Assembly (NCBI GenBank): GCA_019009955.1
Contig: CM032232.1
Location: forward strand, 73,433,501-73,497,500
Source: Riptortus pedestris
Lineage: Eukaryota; Arthropoda; Insecta; Hemiptera; Alydidae
Length of the DNA: 64,000 nt
Reading direction: 5' to 3'
Positions within the stretch are counted from its first letter, which is position 1, and the number at the start of each line of letters is the position of its first letter. Positions 61,599 through 64,000 of the stretch are shown here, piece by piece. Made by a program: the position numbers and the translations under genes. Below the pieces are notes generated by a model. It did not search any database and was not told where the DNA came from. It was given only the letters and a program-made list of their open reading frames with translations.

Positions 61599-63515
61599 CT
61601 AGCTAAGGTACCCGGCTTCGCCCGGGAATTCATTTCAGCTTGAATGAAGATGGTATTTTTGGCAAGTCTTTACTTTCCACAATATTTTGACATTTCCCCG
61701 TCACAGCCTTTAGGGTTCATACCCGTCGTTGCTGTGGGTTGTTCATAATAAAACTATTTGTTATTTAAGACTTCCCTCTCCTCAATCTTTTTTATATTTC
61801 CCGTCTCCTGTGCATGTCGTTTTTTTTATAACGTATTGAACAGTATAATTCATAACCGTAGAAATTATTCTATCGTCCAAAGCATGTATGAATAAAAGTT
61901 CCTTTCCCTTGATGCGGTACAAAGCTTAATGGTGAGAGCTGTTTTAGGTAAGTCATAACCGCAATTAAAAATACTCTTTTGTAAGTCTCGATTGTAACTG
62001 TATTTTTATATTGGTATTTAGTAAAGTATATCATACATTAACGGAGCAGAGTTAATAAGTACCAGAAATAACTGGGTGCACATCCCCAGCGTTCATCCTT
62101 TTAAATTATTTATTTATGATTATTAAAGAAATTCACATTCCTTAGAATAACACTACATTGCTAAAAGTGTAAGCATCAATTATCATGCAAACATAGACCA
62201 ATATGAGGTCGGCAGGGAAGCGGCAGAACTGATAGGACAAATGAAGTAGCTCGACACCTCCCTAGCCTCAGTGCTGCCAACTCCTTTAGGATATCAATTC
62301 TGTAATACATTAAATTATATTAACAAATCAGATTACATTATCTTCACAATACGAAAACTGTTTGTTTAAATATTTTTCACGTTCTAATTAAATAATGTAT
62401 TAAATACACTTAGAGAAAACCGGCTTTTCTCATGAATTAATGTTTGGGATAGGAGAAAGGGGGCGGGGCAGTATACTTTATTGGGTGCAAACTGTTACTG
62501 GCGTTAAAAAATAACGTAGTTTTGAATTATTAAGGATAAAATTCTAACATGGATTTGAATTAACTTATCCAGGTGAGGTACCGGGTAGTTCATATTGGAA
62601 TGAATTGTTGAGCATATCAATATTTCTACACAAATTACTTGCTTCATACCTTATTTTACAAAAAACAATTATAAAACAAAAGTTAATCTAATTATATAAT
62701 AAAATATAATATAATAAAAAGTAAACAGCTTTTGTTATGTGCACGATTGCCAAAAAATAAGTAGAAGATGAAATATCGCGAATTTTTATTTCAGGCCTCC
62801 CTCATAACCCCCACTCCCGTCTGAACCTAAAAATTTTAATATAGCTTATAATCTTGGAAGAATTAATGCTAATTCATGTACCGAGTTTTCTTAAGTTCGG
62901 TCCAATCGTTAGTGCCCAATAAAATAGTTGGCTCCCGCTTTAGGTTTTTGTGTATATCTCGTTTATACGTTGTTATAAAACAAAAGAGAATATAACAAAA
63001 GTTACTTGAAATAACAAAATAAACAACTTTTGCCATGTGCATGTTTGCAGAAAACCCAATAGGAAACAAAATGCCGCTATTTTTTATTTCAGACCCCCCT
63101 TACAACCCCCACTCCTGCCCGTCCCTAGAAATGTTGGTATGGCTTGTTATAATGAAGACGTTAGTCCTAATACACGTACCGAGTTTTATTTAGTTCGGTT
63201 GATTCTTTTGTGTCATTTCTCTTAATTCCCTTAGGTATACGACGAAAGTGTATATAACAAAAGTTACTCTAAATAATAAAATAAATAACTTTTGTTATGT
63301 GCATATTCGCCGAAAAAACAATAGGAAACGAAATACCGCTATTTTTAATTCAAGGCCTCTCTTACAACCCCCTCTCCTGCTCCATCTGCCGGGCTGATTT
63401 GTGAATCTAAACCATCCAGGTCGTCACCCAAACGTATACCAAAACATTCATTCAAATCGGTCCAGCCGTTTAGGAGGAGTTCAGAGACATACACGCGTAT
63501 AGTATAATTATATAT
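61599..63515 (-). mobile_element. Non-autonomous Helitron H8 (3 units, third 5' cap)
   Basis: CTAG and the CCCGGCTTCGCCCGGG hairpin at 61599-61628, preceded by A. The internal block shared with H4 and H7 lies at 62525-62645. Units are near 62795, 63090 and 63360. The 5' end differs from H1 and H5: 'ccagccgtttaggaggagttcagagacatacacgcg'. Its exact terminus, about 63515, is uncertain. Confidence 0.82.
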
Positions 63516-63519
63516 GGAA

Positions 63520-64000
63520 TGATGATATAGGTGTTACAGTTATCATGAATTATATATTTTTATGTTGACAATGGGCAATTATATTACAGGTTTATCTGAA
63601 GATGGTCAATTTAGGGCGAAAAGTCATAGTGAAATAAATATATTGACAGTTTTGACCTGTAGATATTTTCATTTCCAATAAGGTCTATTCTGTATATTTC
63701 ATATAAGAATGAGAGGGAATAGTGTTAGGGCCAATTTGTTTGCCGGGCAGTGTTATCTATCAGGTCCTTTATAAATGAAGAAAGTTAGTGTGTCAGCAAG
63801 CAAGGGGACAATACAGATAAAAATTATATTTAATTGAAGGTGAGTAAAGAGTCGCAGTGCAGAAGAGCTATAATCATTATGTGTTGACTTCCAGTTCTAA
63901 GAACCGCTCAAGTCAAGAATGACCTGGGATTCAAGGAAAAATAAAATAAAGGGACTAAACTCTTGGAAATCGTATTATCGAATCAATGGAGCAAGCTGAA
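63520..64000. other. Unassigned AT-rich DNA
   Basis: No gene or repeat recognised up to the end of the window. Confidence 0.5.

Overview
This window looks like intergenic or intronic DNA from an invertebrate animal. It is strongly AT-rich, full of (TA)n, (GT)n and (GA)n microsatellites, and lacks prokaryotic gene organisation. It carries relics of typically metazoan elements: Helitrons, a mariner, LTR retrotransposons, a Penelope-like element, a LINE and tRNA-derived SINEs. I cannot name the species. The mix fits a mollusc, perhaps a cephalopod, or an arthropod, but the sequence alone does not decide. I found no convincing intact host gene. The only coding relics I recognise are pieces of transposable-element proteins: the C-terminus of a mariner transposase, the end of a Penelope-type GIY-YIG endonuclease, and the tail of a LINE polyprotein.

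Two rolling-circle-like families dominate. The first, called family H here, has canonical Helitron ends. These are a 5' TC, a 3' CCCGG-TTCG-CCGGG type hairpin followed by CTAG, and insertion between A and T. Eight copies (1643-3790, 8368-10312, 13372-14358, 15596-16682, 22032-22875, about 39144-39960, 52664-53964, 61599 to about 63515) cover about 10 kb. They differ mainly in how many copies (1 to 6) of a roughly 300-bp internal unit they hold. The second, called family BC, has a 5' subterminal AGCAGATTTCCC, a central (TA)n tract, a matching 3' GGGAAATCTGCT, a 3' hairpin (ACGCAG-CCC-CTGCGT) and a T-rich end. This is the layout of Helentron-associated (DINE-1/HINE-like) elements. BC copies lie at 12682-14850 (split), 23617-24557, 27255-27515, 44071-44625, 44803-45738, 46198-47152 (split), 50454-50996 and 50997-51652.

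The (TA)n tracts act as landing pads. In the BC copy at 12682-14850 the central TA tract holds both a 451-bp mariner deletion derivative and a Helitron. Another BC copy holds an inverted pair of a further repeat, and a third holds a SINE. Two solo LTRs of one family (20756-21334 and 25644-26342, opposite orientations) both sit between ATAT target duplications. A third LTR (35052-35940, minus) is followed by an 18-nt tRNA primer-binding site. A long inverted-repeat element (19810-21642, arms of 187 and 56 bp) was split by the first solo LTR.

Other landmarks by position: a 50-bp minisatellite of about 29 units, open in all three forward frames, whose unit folds into a hairpin (6091-7528); the Penelope-like 3' end with a hammerhead-like motif (28400-29065); related repeats with hammerhead-like cores (31130-33600, 46700-47018); a 73-bp-armed palindrome (37191-37396); a hAT-type terminus (38954); a MITE-like pair (41614-41815); a T-rich degenerate tandem repeat (54075-54545); a roughly 43-bp minisatellite of about 38 units with two alternating monomer types (55465-57127); and a LINE 3' end with RNase-H-side coding remnant and (AATA)n tail (58606-59046). 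The remaining stretches are AT-rich DNA in which I see no supported gene. One possible exon (17297-17471, minus) is listed with low confidence.
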